Shown in pieces: positions 1 through 12,859 of a DNA stretch of 64,000 nucleotides (the stretch's first letter is position 1; each line of letters starts with the position of its first letter). Made by a program: the position numbers and the translations under genes. The notes below the pieces were generated by a model. It was not told the DNA's origin. It made no database searches and saw only the letters and a list, made by a program, of their open reading frames with translations. The stretch spans positions 39,069,303 to 39,133,302 of the forward strand of contig CM019217.1 of NCBI GenBank assembly GCA_009741485.1, in the 5' to 3' direction. This stretch comes from Malurus cyaneus samueli. Its lineage: Eukaryota > Chordata > Aves > Passeriformes > Maluridae.

Positions 1-1908
1 CCATAAAATAGTAGAGCTGTCTGTGTCTCTAAACAAGCATGGCCTGAACTAAGAAACTACATGCATGCAAGTTATGGGTTCAATATTGATCGTTACATGC
101 CTAATCAGGAGGCCCTGACTACACTTCGGAAGGTTTCAGAAACCATTGAAAGAATTAGTGCATCCAGTCCTGTGGTCTTCAATTTCAAAAGGACATTGGT
201 AAATTGAACATGATTCAGAAGAGTAAGCTGAGGTCTGCTGAGTGAAATAGCCCATTAAACTAACAGAGTTTGTTTAATTTATAAAACATTTAGGTGAAAA
301 CTTGGTCGCAGTGAACCAGTGCATACAAGGGAAGATAGCCGAGAGAAGTTTAATGTACTTAAATAAAGACACAGATAGTATAAAGAGATAAAACAGAAGG
401 AAGCTAAAACTGGCCAATTTACTTTAAAAATAAAATGCAGACAGTCAACAGCAAAGTTAGGTATCAATGGAATAGCACATGCAGAAATTTATCCATCAGT
501 CTTAGACGATCAATCAAGTCTAATTTTTCCCAAAAGAACATAGATCCTTTACAGTAATGCCATGAGTTTGATGTTCTCAGCACATAAAAAGGTTGCAAAG
601 CTGAGCACAGCCACAGCCTTGCTAGGGGAAGCGGTGAGAAGAAGCTTGACAGAAGCATCGAGCCCGGCAGGCAGACCTAATGGGGAGACAGCAGCCCCTT
701 TCCTCATAACACAGTCTTTAAGTTTTAACAGTGAAGATTTAAAGAGAAGAAAGCAGTTTCCCAGGCACCTTTCTGGATAAATAGAGCCATATAATGCCTT
801 TTACTAAGGAAAAAGTAAATTTTAAACAACTAATTGTATATGTTTAGTATAAATGTGTGAGGAAGACAGTATATGATAAGTATCTTATTAGGTGGGTCAT
901 ATCAGCTGGTAGTTTATGGACAAGCTGTTGACAAGACATCCCATTTAAGTGCTGCTGCCTTCTCCAGTTGTCATTTCAGCTTATTTGAAGTTATAAATAT
1001 ATTTTGAACATAGTATGTTTTACAGCCCTGTGCTCCTTTGTGTTCCCCTCCATTTGGTAACCTGTGTGAACTGCCATCAGACAATTGCCAATCCTGAGGT
1101 GTTGGAAGCAGTGCAAAGGAGAGAGAAGAAAGGAAGGAAGAGTGAGGAAAAGAATGAGACTTTCCCTCCCTCTTTCACTCTCGTTTTTACATGTTCAGGC
1201 AAAGAGTTAAATATAATTTGTGAAGGCAGATGGCCTCTTTAATGACACAACTGAATAAGGCACTGGAAAATCTGCAAACATTGATAAGTGGTTGTTTTTG
1301 AATGGCAAAAGTGACTCACCATTCTCTTGGAGTTATCAATGGATGTACGAGCATTTTATACTTATTCCAAACTAAATATAGACTTAATTCTTTCATTCCA
1401 TCAAACTTGCAGACGTCTGTTGGGAATTAGTAATTTGTGCACATAGCATACTTGGTTTTAGAGAGCGTAAATATTCTATTTAAAGGTGTCATCAGTACAC
1501 TTCTTTCAAAAATCATGAATTGAAAAATAAATATATCGTATTTTGTTTTCAGGTAGTTCCTGTGTGGAGAAACTGTGTTTGCAGTCCTTACACCTGTGAA
1601 GATAGAAGTTTTGTTTTTCCAAGATTATCAACCAATTAAGGAAGTGGATCTTTAAAAAGAATATGCAGCATTGTGGAACACAGCATTTTGGCTGTGAAGA
1701 AAGTGCAAAGTAATTTGTGATACCTGAATGCAGTAGACTGACTACTGATGTGGGAACAGCCCCAGCTGTGCAGCCTGTTACATGCAGCATAATTACTTAG
1801 GATCCATTTGGCATGAGAATGGGCAATGTTGTGAAAATGAGCTGTAGGAATGCAGTTCATAAACCATTGAGGAACTAGACCCTATGACAGCATATTTAAA
1901 AGTTTGGG

Positions 1909-1923
1909 GTTTTTTTTGTTTTG

Positions 1924-1950
<27 letters not shown>
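1909..1950. repeat. T-rich tract with a run of 27 T
   Basis: The tract is T-rich from 1909, interrupted by single G bases, and is pure T from 1924 to 1950. No polyadenylation signal or gene-like sequence stands next to it on the minus strand, so it is treated as a simple homopolymer repeat rather than a retrocopy tail. Such tracts vary in length between individuals. Confidence 0.9.
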
Positions 1951-1955
<5 letters not shown>

Positions 1956-4289
1956 AACCCACAACTACCTTGCTTAGTTTCAACACTGCACTTGAGATTC
2001 CTGTGTACTAATGAGAATCTCTAATCAGGAAGTGTATTTTCAATTAGGTACTTCTTATTCCAGCTGTACTAGGTACTTACAATCACTACAGAAACCATTA
2101 ACTTCATAAAAGAAATAAACATAGCTCCGGTACAACCCCTGTGGATATTATGAAGTTTATACTTCTAAGGAATTAACTGCTTTTAAAACTTGTGAGCCAT
2201 CCTTTCACATGAGGCAAAGTACCTACACTGCAGGAGCAGCAGAATTATATTTGCATATAGGAAATAAGCACATCATCTAAATTGTACCTGTGCTTTGTGG
2301 ACATGCTCATGAGAATATCAGACAGGAGTTGTAAACTGGCTTTGACACATACTATAAGTCCCACAAGGATTCTTGAATCTTTTCTCATATCCTCATTTTC
2401 TGCAGCCACACATAAAATGGAGCAGATCCACTGAGACTCTGGGGTTTCTAATCCTGTTAAATGCAGAGGGAAACTTCATGTCAGAAACTTCATCTAATCG
2501 CTTGTGTAGGAAGTGACCTTCTCCTTTCCAGCAGCATACAAAATGAACAAAACAATTAAAACTTTGTCTCCTACTCTGGATGAATAATGGGAAGAATTTT
2601 TTGGATCTCATTGCCTGCAGTACAGCTGGTGAGGGGAGCTGGCCCTCAGGCTCAATTCATTTTTCACTGCCCCTTACTTTAGCTCATATCTTGTTTATCT
2701 GACACTGAATAATGCTCACACACAATTGTGTACATCGTGACATGAGAGATACCCCATGAGGGTTGGCCTGCCTGTGGAAGGAAAACTGACCTAGTTCAAA
2801 TGAAGCCCTGTCTGAATGTCATTTATGGAGATGTTAGTTATCATGGCTATGTTGTCATTTCTTTCAGCAGGTAGGATTTAAGATTGCATTTTGACCAGCA
2901 AGTGAGTAATAATTACTCTCCCTGGAACTGAGAAAGCAAAACAATCCTCATCCAGGCGCTTAGCTCCTAATAGGAAAGCATGGTAGATGCTAGCAGAACT
3001 CTCTGTACATGTTCCTGAATCATCCATTACATTTACACAGTGAGTAGCTAAAATGAGAGAACTTATTCCCTAAAGTCCCATTTCCACTGATTATCAAGAA
3101 CCCCCAAAGAGATTTCTTAAAAGTTGGGTCAGTTCTCCAGAGAGGGTCATTCCATAGAGTTCTCCAATGCTTTATTTTTATTATTCTGAAAAAGCCCTGT
3201 CAATTATGTCCAGCAAAACACTCATTCAATTAGCAATCTGTGTCATCTAAAAGTATTTAAATGTAACTTCAGGCTTTTTGTATCATGGCCTATTTTTCAC
3301 ACAGCACCTAAACTGCAACTTTGCTGTTTTAGACTCATCTGATTTGTTTGCAGTTTGAAACTAGATACCCATTAGCAGTCACATTTGATTTTTAAATTCC
3401 ATTTTTAAGGCAATTTAGGATGTGATTCATGAATAAGGGCTGAATTAAAAACCAAGGGCTCTAATTCTGTCTTTCACTATGAAGTTTTCTGTGATTCCTG
3501 ATTCAGTAACAGTCAGCTTCCAGCTGTCCTATTTACAAACAATCTCTCTATTGACAAAACAATCTGTCACTAACTATTTAATGCATTGTGATGATGATCT
3601 GTATGGTATTAAAAACATTGCTACTGTGTATCCCTCTGGGAAAGTGACTGTTGTAAACCATAGTTCAATCCTTATTAACCAGAGTGGCTTCTCCCATGAA
3701 AATAGTGCTGGTGCTGAATAACAAATATTGTCCAGCCCTTACAAATAAGTGGACCTCCTGTGGTTTTATCCTGAAAAGTAGGAATTTCCCCATTAGGAAG
3801 ACTTCAGATTGACTTTACTGTACATTTTTCCATAACTTTTCAGTATAGTGTTTGTTTGCTTGTACAACAGGGGAACACATTTTTACTGCTCAGAAAATTT
3901 ACTCCCTTAATCAAATGCAATACTGAACAAAGCCAGAATTGTTTTTAAAAAGTTCTGATTGTTGAATTTTTCATACATTTCTTTTGTATGGCAGCTCTAT
4001 CAGCACACATTAGAATAATGTCTTCTTTCTGTGCAATATTATTATATTATTGAATGATGGTAATTATTTATCTGCAAAATTAATCATAATTTTCTCCTAT
4101 GATTCTACTGCTTCATTAGCTTGTTTTTCTGGGGGTGATTTACCTAATCTAAGCATTTAATTTGGCAAATCTTCCTGAATATCTTGTTGTTCCGAGGTGC
4201 AGACTAAGGTTTTCACAAAGAACTTCCTGACCGCTAACATAGTTGTAGACTCTAATTTAAGCCGTGCTGCTTATCATTATTCTGAATAG

Positions 4290-4359
4290 AATCTGAGGCT
4301 CTGTGTACCCCTGGGGCATTGCCCTGGAGGTATCACACTCTTTTGTCAGGGTGCTCCAG
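4290..4359 (+). other. possible 70-bp exon (splice signals only)
   Basis: An AG at 4288-4289 follows a fairly T-rich stretch, and the segment ends in CCAG followed by the strong donor GTAAGT at 4360. The frame starting at base 1 of the segment is open over its whole length and the next frame has an early TGA. The segment is GC-richer than its surroundings. No protein family is recognised. Strong donor matches occur by chance in DNA of this length, so this is only a candidate, coding or non-coding. Confidence 0.15.
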
Positions 4360-5340
4360 GTAAGTACAGTGCAGTGACTTTATGTTTGTGCTCTTCTACT
4401 GTCATGGGGAGAAGCACCACACCATCATTGGAAGATGGTAGTTTGCACTGCTGTACCTCATTATTCTAATCCCATATCCCCAGAGATTGTTCTGTCAAAG
4501 GGAAATGTCCAATTTCAATAAATCTCTTTTTCTGATCAAATTGTTGTCCTTTCTAATCTTTTTCTGCTTTGAGTTGTTTTGCTAAGAGTCATTTCCAGCA
4601 ATTTATCTCTTTAAAAATAATAACTACCTATTAATGCAAAATACAATCCGTGCCAATCTGAGAAAGGTCTCTACATAATACTCATGATTTTCTGCTGACA
4701 TACCAGAGGCATGCTGTCACCTAGTGAAATTGAGTGTATTTCACCGGCAGGAGTTTTAATATGTGCAGAGCTGGAGGTGATGAACAGTCACCTTGTCCAA
4801 GCCCATTTAGATTGTGCAATATTGACAGCTGCTATGGAGCTCGTCCCGTTGTACTCCTAGGGAGCTATTTTTGACTGCTGTGAATATTGGGTATGAATTG
4901 GAATGTCATGAGATACATCAAAGCCTAAATTTATCCTCTGTTTTTCTGAAAATCTCAGACTAAATGTTGGCATAGGTCCTACCCTCTGTCAGTGAGAAAA
5001 TTTAAGAATTCCATTACTGTAGAAATAAATTAGACTAATATACCTACAAATAACTTTGTTATTCTAATGTTACACATTGGTCAGAGGTTAATGATGCTGT
5101 TTTTCCGTGCTAAATTGCTTTACTTGAACACAAGTCCTGTGATATCAGAGTCTGGTAGAGAAGAATATTGTATGACTATTAGCAAATATTGTAAAATAGA
5201 CCTTGATGGAAAAGGAAGTAACCAGTACCTTGCACAAATAAAGTGGAGCTTTAGGGTAGGTTGTGATACCCAATAAACTTGATAGAACACTTATGTACAA
5301 CTTAAAAACCAAAATTTAAAAAAGCAATTTCTAATTACAG

Positions 5341-5401
5341 CAACAACTCCAGACCTTTAATCTCCAGTCTCTTCCAACTCAAACAGCTCTATGATTCTAA
5401 A
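5341..5401 (+). mobile_element. CR1 LINE, 3'-end fragment
   Basis: The segment ends in CTTCCAACTCAAACAGC followed by TCTATGATTCTAA. This is the usual last part of an avian CR1 3' untranslated region plus its short octamer tail, read on the plus strand. Only about 60 bp remain, so it is a strongly 5'-truncated and diverged copy. CR1 is a non-LTR retrotransposon that ends in a short microsatellite instead of poly-A. No coding part is left. Confidence 0.75.
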
Positions 5402-5777
5402 CGCCACTGATTGAAGTTGCTTGGTTAAGGCATGGCACAGCAATAATCAGGATTCTAAAATGCATCTAACCTGATGATGTTATTCATATTTACAGCTCTG
5501 TCCAAAGGCCTTTAAAGGAAACTTTCCCATTTCTTTTTATATATATATTGAATATATAGTTCCCTTTTGCAGTTTAAATCCCTTGCTCATTGCTTCCAAG
5601 AATCTACTCAAAGCATATCCTCTATGCAATAGTACACATATAAACAGACAAAATTTTAGAATTGACTCATTTCTGTATCACTATCTGAGGTCACTGCAAC
5701 AGAATCAAAAGAGTTTTTTCGGTTGCACTGGTTGCACTCACTGTCCTTTTTTGCTTATGCTCTAATCAGGGCATTTA
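5402..5777. other. non-coding spacer
   Basis: This is AT-rich unique sequence between two CR1 fragments of opposite orientation. It has a short TA-rich run near 5538-5560 and no gene-like frame. Confidence 0.6.
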
Positions 5778-5880
5778 TAGAATCATAGAATGGTTTGGGT
5801 TCGAAGTTTTTAACATCTGATCTAGACCTACCCTCTGTTTAAATCTACCCTCTGTCTTTGGTCCTGTCATATGTTACACC
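5778..5880 (-). mobile_element. CR1 LINE, 3'-end fragment
   Basis: It opens with TAGAATCATAGAATGGTTTG, the reverse complement of the CR1 3' terminus and tail, and so lies on the minus strand. After the first 40 bp the match to the usual CR1 consensus becomes patchy. A piece resembling the 'aaacctaccctc' part follows directly, which suggests an internal deletion. The far boundary is uncertain. Confidence 0.75.
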
Positions 5881-8800
5881 AGATTTTGCAGCTGTCAGCA
5901 CAAGTTCTACATTTAGAGAAGCTAGGGTCTGCTAGGACATTACGATCCCATGGTGTGGCACAGGCCAGACCATGACAACTAGAGTTCAGTATTTCAGATT
6001 ACAGTGTATTTCATAGAAATCATAACACAATTGCAAATCAGTACCTTGCTCATTACCATACCTGTTGTACAACAAGGGTGTACAGAGTGTTGCCATGAGT
6101 CCTGTAAGAGTTGCACGCTTCAAATTAAGGAGCTCATTTCAGAGTTCCTGCTCTGAATGTATGTTCTTGAAAAAGGCTGATGGCAAACACAATGGGAGCC
6201 TAGTTCCCACCCTGCAGGAATTTAATCACAACCCAGGAGACATGAAAGTACATTTCTCTTTTTATAATACCTGCTTTTTAAGAAATGCCTAGAGTGAACA
6301 CAATGGGGTGCACTCCTTGCTGCACTCTGCTGCATTTACTGTGGTAAGCCTCAGCAGCACATTCTGTTCCCTACAGAAATGAACCAGCACCTTTAGTCCT
6401 GGAGCAGAAATTCTGTCTGGTAGCTGAGAAAACTCATTAATCAGTTCAGAACAGCTGAAACAGAAATGCACATATGCACACAACACATGGACACACACAC
6501 ACAGACGAGCCCCAGCAGACTGCTGTTAAGTTCCCAAACATTTCTCCCTGTTTTCTCCCAAATCCCTTTGAAGGGGACTAGAAGAAGGGGATCTTGCACT
6601 AGATATGGCAGGCAGGATCAGGAGGATCCACAGGAAGTGGTTCTAGTTATTTCTTTGAAAATACACCAAATTTCATGAAGATTTGAGATTTTAGGGAAAG
6701 TTAACCACAGTTTGCAAATAAAGTAGATGTCATCTTCCAGCAACTGGAACTTCTGAAGTGTCCATCTCATCAAACACAAGCACATAGTGCGTGCACAGAC
6801 ATGAGGTATTTTAAGACTGCAAGGGCATTACGAAGCTTTTAGGTATTTGACACAGCTTTTAGTGTGCAGGGGGGATGAACAGCACTTGTCTCTATTCAGC
6901 AAGGCCTCAGAGTGTCAGCTGGCCTAGTTACATTGTCTTTAGGGGAATTTGACTTACAGTGCTGCCTTTGTCTGTTCTCTTCATTAAAAACAACACAGAA
7001 AGCTCTCAGGGCAAAACAGCCTGTGATGTAAATATGAAACATCAGCTTTGTGTGGCCCAAATGCCCTGGGAGGTCTCTGAGACTCTCTGAGACTTTCATT
7101 TTACGAGCCAAAATTCTAAACAGATTTGTTTCTCACACATTTACACCCCGATGCATGCCATAGCAGTAACACAAACACTTGGCACAACCAGAGCTGCAAA
7201 TGTACAGTAAGTCCTCACTTTCAGTACAGCACACACCTGTTCCACTTCTCTTGGACTATGCCCATCTCAACTTCATACTTTCTGCCTAAATGAATCCACC
7301 AGTACCTTTTTTTTTCTTCTTTTACTTTATTGAGTCCTAATGCCCTAGCTTTTGCCTGGAAGGCAGCTTTGTTGAAACCACTGTCAAAAGTAGTGACTGT
7401 TTGGTAGAGTGTTCCCTGTTTGAACATGTAACCATGGTAAACATTTTCTCCAGCTCTATTATTTAAGCTATTTTTAAATGAGCTAAGTTAGCAAAGTCAG
7501 ATGTTATTATGTCTTTATTTGCTGTGGTTCAAATACATCTGAACTGAGGTGACTATATGCCAGAGTGTATCCCAGATTATCAGTTCCTCGACTTAGGGCC
7601 TGGGAATAAAATGCCTGTTAATATCCATTTGCCAGACTAGAGGCTTTCTGAGTTGGGGTCTCCTTAAAATTCACTTGTGAATGCAAATTCTGCCACAAAT
7701 TGCATATTTGTTTTGCCATATAGCAAATTTAAGGCTGTAAATATGACTACTATGTTTGTACATAAAAAACCCCCAAAAAACAAACAATGAAAAACCCCTA
7801 CGCCCAAAAAGCCCCAACACAAATCTGTTACAGTTTTGGGAATCTACACTTTTTGTCTGAATTCTAGTCAAATTGTGAAAACTACTTTTTGGTATCAATC
7901 AAGTACAAGTAAGCATTTATTTCATTTATGTTCATAATTAATTCTTTATTTATTGAGCGTTCACATGACCCTAAATGGATTTTTATAACCCTAAGTGCCT
8001 GGCCAGGCTGTTTGCTTTATTCCTCTTTAGTAGATTCCATCGTGAATTCCTGTTTCCTTCCATGACCACAAGATTATCTACAGAATTGATACATGTCCTT
8101 TAACTGGAAACTGGAATTGCAGCTGTCAACAAGTGGCTTTGTCATTCCCCTTGTTCACTTAAGAAATGTCTCAGGTAAACTGACAACTGAGATCTACCAA
8201 GTGTTCCCCTCTGTAGTCTTTTAATCAGACTGTTGAGTGCTTGTTCATTTTCATCCATAAAAGGTCAAGGGGTCTAAATGTGGCAAGGTTGTTTTCTCTA
8301 ACTTGACAAATTCATAGCTGAAACATTTTGCTGAAGGCTACAACTTTGTCATGTACACTGAAAACTTTCAGCTCTAATTTGAAGTCAGCAAATCATGAGA
8401 ATGTATCAAGGATGCAAATGATAGGAAGGTCATGACTCATTTTCAATATGAAGCAATTAAGAAATAGGACAATCAAGAAAGCAAACAGCCGGTATGAAGA
8501 TGTAAACTTGGTTGTTGTTGAATAGAGCTAAACACTTCACTGCTGAATTATTCCTAGAGGTGCATATCACACCTTTCATGCTGAAAAGTACTTTTTTACC
8601 TGGCAGTGATTTCCTGTGGGGATTGAGATATTCCTTGTGGATACTGACAGGTATTTTACACATTTGGTATATAAGAATAGCAAGTTCAGGTGTCCCTGAA
8701 CATGCAACATCCAGGCAACTTCAAAGATTTCTCGGGAGATGTGGCAGCTTCAGAATTCTTCTGCAACATCAAGATTTTGGAAAAAAATTTGCTTCTTTTT

Positions 8801-10420
8801 TTTTCCAAAATGAGGATTTTGTAATTTTTGTATCTGTGCAGTTGCATAAAACAAATGTAAGGACCAAGAAAACTCATGGACGACTGGGAGACAACATGAG
8901 GCTGAATTAGCACTTCTTTGCTACCTTTTCTTTACCCAGAGAAGTTTTCTTTCAATCTGTTTTGGAAAACCTGTGAAAACACATTCTTCATCCCACAAGG
9001 CATAAATGAATTTATGAGTGTCAGGGTTTTAAAGGAAGAAACCTGACTAAAATAAAGGTATCTTATTTTTGTTAAAAAACCATGAACGGCCAATAGATGC
9101 CCAAACCCCTTTATAATCAAATCATGTGAATCCTGTGTCAATTACAGGCAAAAAAATAAACAGATAAGGGATTAGAGTTTCAAGTGGGTTTGATGATTGT
9201 GTGTAATTAGCCTTTGTTATGGATTTCTGCTGCTTTAATGGGTTATTTTCTTATGTATGAGGCTACCATCTTCACAAAGAAGCTCGGTGCCTGCTAAGAC
9301 CCAGTGCATCAAAAAATAATATTCTGCAGAATTCTCCATTTATGTTTGAATCTACATCATGGAGTACTCTCAAGTTGTTGTTAACCATGATGATCCCCAG
9401 CTATGCTCTGAAGATTGCATGAATTTGAAAATATTTAGCAAGAAAGCATAGAGACTTTGCAAAAAGGTGAAAATGCCAGTGTAAAAACTTTAAATGTACA
9501 AAAGTCAGGACTGTGAAAATGACCCGAGGTTGTCTACAAAGGGGAAATGTCAAAAGGTTTATAAAAAGTGGAAAACCTCCACATGTTTCTTCATTTGAAA
9601 GTAGAACTAGAGAGCTGCAGACAGCAATACAAATTTAATCCAGTCCCTGCTTAAAATGTGGGAGAGGAATGAGCAGGAAAGTGATGCCTATTTGAGACAT
9701 AAAACTGAACTGCTTTTTGTTTAAAAATGCCTGTAAATACATCAGACACTGTTGGAGCAAGAGCTCGAGATCTACAAACATCCAGCCAAAGAAAAAGAAA
9801 AAGGTGCCCATGTGTCAGTTCCCCAGCATACAAAATGAGAGCATAACTTCAAAATGTACTGCTATGGCAGTGTATCATGTTCATGATGAAAAACCACATT
9901 CAAATGCATTTCTCACTGAGAAACAGCACATTGTGTTATCTGAACTGCTTAAGGCAAGTCAGACTCATTGACATTTTTGTATTTGAGCTGTTTAGTACTT
10001 GGAACACATTATAGAATACTGAGATAAAAAGCTTAGGGTTTGTTGTCAAAATTAATTGCTTCTGTGTATCTGCTTCTGCTTGACTCATAAATGGAATAAA
10101 AAGACTTTGGTTATATAGTTTACTTAATAGAAAATATGTGAAATTACCAATCCAATAATATGTGACTACATCTTCATTTTGAAAACAACCTGGAACTTAC
10201 ATTTATTTTTGGCCCAGGTGACCCTGCTGTTTTAGTGGGCAAAAGAATAGTTTCATGTCTGAAGCAAAGTGGGAGTTTCACACTGTAGTTGCAAAATCAT
10301 GCTTCTGATTCACCTGGGAGTTTAAAAAATGCAATTTAAATCATCTAGAGTCCTAATGCAATGGTGCCATATGTGGTGAAAAGTAGTAATCAGTTTATTC
10401 AAAAGGATTTTCTGCAACTT

Positions 10421-10500
10421 AAATATTTTATATTTAATATTAATATTTAATATTTTTAATATTTTTATTATTTTTAATATTTTTAATAAATATTTTTAAT
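10421..10500. repeat. AT-only low-complexity block (TTTAATATT-type repeat)
   Basis: Eighty bases made almost entirely of A and T consist of degenerate direct repeats of TAATATTT and related units. The block could melt easily, or form a matrix-attachment-like or late-replicating site, but nothing in the sequence shows a function. It is treated as a simple repeat. Confidence 0.85.
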
Positions 10501-11719
10501 AGCCAAGCATTTAACTGGTCTTTGTTGCATTTTTTTTTATTTTAGTTGGAGTTTCTTTGGTTTTTGTTTGTTTGCTCATGTTTTTATAAATAAACAATTA
10601 TTAAATAACTGCCAACATGACTCAGGCATCTCTATCTAGATTATAGAATATGATTTTCCTTTGTCAGTAACCAAGGTATTTTGAAAACTTCTACATCATT
10701 TTAGCCTTCAAAACAAAGTAAACAACTCTTTCAGTACTGGCATTATGCAAGAGGTCGTACAATGTGGAGTTGCCTTGTGATGAGAGCTGCATAGACAGTA
10801 GAGTGCCAGATAAATTCCTACCAATGACCTTCATTCTGCACAAATCCTCACAGGTGTGAGATCAACATAATCATAAATCATTTGAAGGACTGAAATCTAG
10901 CACTTGCAAATTATTACACAGATCTTGTTTTGCAGAGCTTTTAAGATGGAAGATGTAAGACATCACTTCTTATTTTTTTGTGTTAAAATTTCAGTGATGT
11001 ACATTGAAGTATAAAGAAAGTACTTTTTTCAGAAGAGTGATTTTTAAATTTTTCTAAAAATGCTTCCGACATTTGTTGAATAAATGAAACAAGATTGCAG
11101 TTTAGAGCTGTTGGAATCCATGTTGTCTAGACAACAAACTTAAACTGAAAGACAAAACTGGGATCTAATCAAGCTCCTAATCTGCAAAGGCATATGCACA
11201 TGCCTAATACTACCAATGGACCTGTCCACTGGTTTATTTGCATACACAAAATTAAATATGTGATTGTTTTAAAGATCTGATCATGGCTCTGTAATATTAG
11301 GTAGCAGTTTCGATTCATAGTTTTAATATATAATGTAATACTTCTCTATGAATCATTTTCCACTGACAAACTACAGAGCTCCAGTGCCATTTAGCTTTCC
11401 TCAGTTCATTTTATTGGGTAAAAAATAATATTCCTTCAGACCAATTAAAAATTTGACAATTAAGTCCCCAGAAAAATATGTGAGTTTCAAATTTCATATA
11501 TGGAGGGGAACACCAATCTTTTAATGCATACTTTTGGAAAGGTATTGAAAAACATTGAAGATATTAAATGATATGACCTAATACCGTAACTTCATATTAT
11601 GTACCCTGAGAACATTTCAATCAATCTTTAATAATATTTTCTAAAATGTTAACTGTGTCAAGATGTCAGGTTAGGACTAGGCATTACTCCTGATTTCAGA
11701 AGCTACTGTGCCACAAAAG

Positions 11720-11835
11720 TGCACCGTAATTTAATTAATCATTATGAAAGAACTCATATGGCTGTTGCACAAAATTATAAGCACTTGTAAATGTGCGGCA
11801 GATAATTTCACCATTAATTAATTAAAAACCTTTTA
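11720..11835. promoter_or_regulatory. possible conserved enhancer-like element (homeodomain-site cluster)
   Basis: About 115 bp contain several TAATTA/ATTAAT homeodomain-type cores, a CATATG E-box, a CACTTG motif and two CpGs (ACCGTAAT, TGCGGC) within AT-rich DNA. This mix of dense TAAT cores with retained CpG is common in vertebrate developmental enhancers. Conservation cannot be seen from one sequence, and AT-rich DNA produces TAAT cores by chance, so the call is an inference. Confidence 0.2.
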
Positions 11836-12298
11836 AATGCTGGTTGAAAAGGCAGCCCTTAAACATCTTTAAATTTCAGTTAGCCTTTTTGTATCTTGTT
11901 TATTTTTATGTTCTCTCAGACAATTTTCATATTTATGTCTTTAATTCCTCTCTCAGCTTTCCAATTATCCACTATTTTAATCTGCTCCTTTTCCCACTCA
12001 GTTGTTTCTTTCCTTTCAATCTTTGTTTCACAATATCCCTGTTTTAGCTGCTTTTGCAATGTGGCAATGACTATGCACATTATTCACTTTTAAACACTTC
12101 CTCATGCACCATCCTGATCTTCCCCCAGAGACCAGAAAACAGCAGCTTTGTCTCCCCATAACAAAAAAACAGCACTAAAGACACAGTCTTCTCCAAAGCT
12201 CTGCCCTCCTCAAAGAATCTGTCATCCTTTTTGGGACCGGTTTTGTGCATTAGTCTCTGTGATTTAACTCTAAGACAATAAAACCCCGAGGCATGTCT

Positions 12299-12859
12299 TT
12301 ACTGACACCAGTTCAGTGCTGTATTATCCCCAAACAGACTCCGGAGCCAGAAATCCACAGATTTTCCCCAAAGGGCATCTTGCTTCTCCTTGAAGCTGTG
12401 TGTCATCAGGTGGGAATGATGCACTGTATGCTTCTGGCTAAGGGGCAAGTGATACCTTTCCATTGGGATGCTTAGTTCAGCGAAGAGCACAACTCTGCAT
12501 AAACAGGCAGGATCCAAGATGCAATATTTGATGAAAGGCAAACCCTTGGGCACACCTTTGAGTCTGAAAGCCATCCAGTACATGATCTTGTGACCAACCT
12601 GGAGATACCTCCGGATCCATTGGGAGCTCACAAACTGCATCCTCATCTGACTTTTGTTCTGGGTGTTGTAAACTCTTCTGTATGTCACATAAGCTCTCTT
12701 ACTCAGTGCATAAGCTCCTAAAGTTCCTATCCTGTGGACCCTCTCCGTGACTTACCTTGTACGCATCATTTAAAGGTTTTTACTGCAGTCCTGTGGTGAT
12801 AACTCCAATGACAGATGCACAGCCTGATTAGCCTGGCAAAGTAAGAAAAGTGCCACCAC
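12299..12859 (-). other. candidate minus-strand transcript or degraded gene, unidentified
   Basis: Two signals overlap. First, a 104-bp segment (12756-12859) is bounded by a pyrimidine-rich acceptor and a perfect AAG/GTAAGT donor. Second, an open frame just downstream runs from the stop at the donor to a TAA at about 12299, roughly 150 codons, with Met at 12688. If the donor joined a CTTAG acceptor at 12438-12439, a short frame starting MMRTSQ would run on in the same frame as the tail of the long one, ending ...GDNTALNWCQ. GC content is higher here than in the surrounding DNA. I recognise no domain, signal peptide or membrane segment. It could be a lncRNA exon, a lineage-specific gene, an old pseudogene or chance. 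Confidence 0.2.
12756..12859 (-). other. candidate 104-bp exon with strong splice sites
   Basis: On the minus strand the segment follows TTGTCTTTTGATTGTAG, a good polypyrimidine tract and acceptor, and is followed by GTAAGTCAC after ACAAG, an almost perfect donor. All three frames contain a stop inside the exon, so it cannot be an internal coding exon. It could be a 5' untranslated exon: ATGATGCGTACAAG at its 3' end offers a start codon. It could also be a non-coding RNA exon. Confidence 0.3.

Larger units (their letters stand above)
1..5340. other. AT-rich non-coding DNA, no gene recognised
   Basis: All reading frames here are short and broken by stops, and none resembles a known protein. 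The stretch holds a long T tract (1909-1950) and one weak splice-flanked exon candidate (4290-4359). No repeat family was recognised elsewhere in it. It reads as intergenic or deep intronic vertebrate DNA; which of the two cannot be decided from this window. Confidence 0.7.
5881..12298. other. AT-rich non-coding DNA
   Basis: No recognisable gene. It includes a short CA run near 6490-6503, an open frame at 8512-8910 judged to be chance, an AT-rich low-complexity block (10421-10500) and a possible conserved non-coding element (11720-11835), both listed separately. No transposon was recognised in the rest. Confidence 0.6.

Noticed and set aside
8512..8910. Plus-strand frame of 132 codons
   Set aside because: No recognisable family, low-complexity Phe runs from a T tract, and an almost equally open minus-strand frame over the same region.
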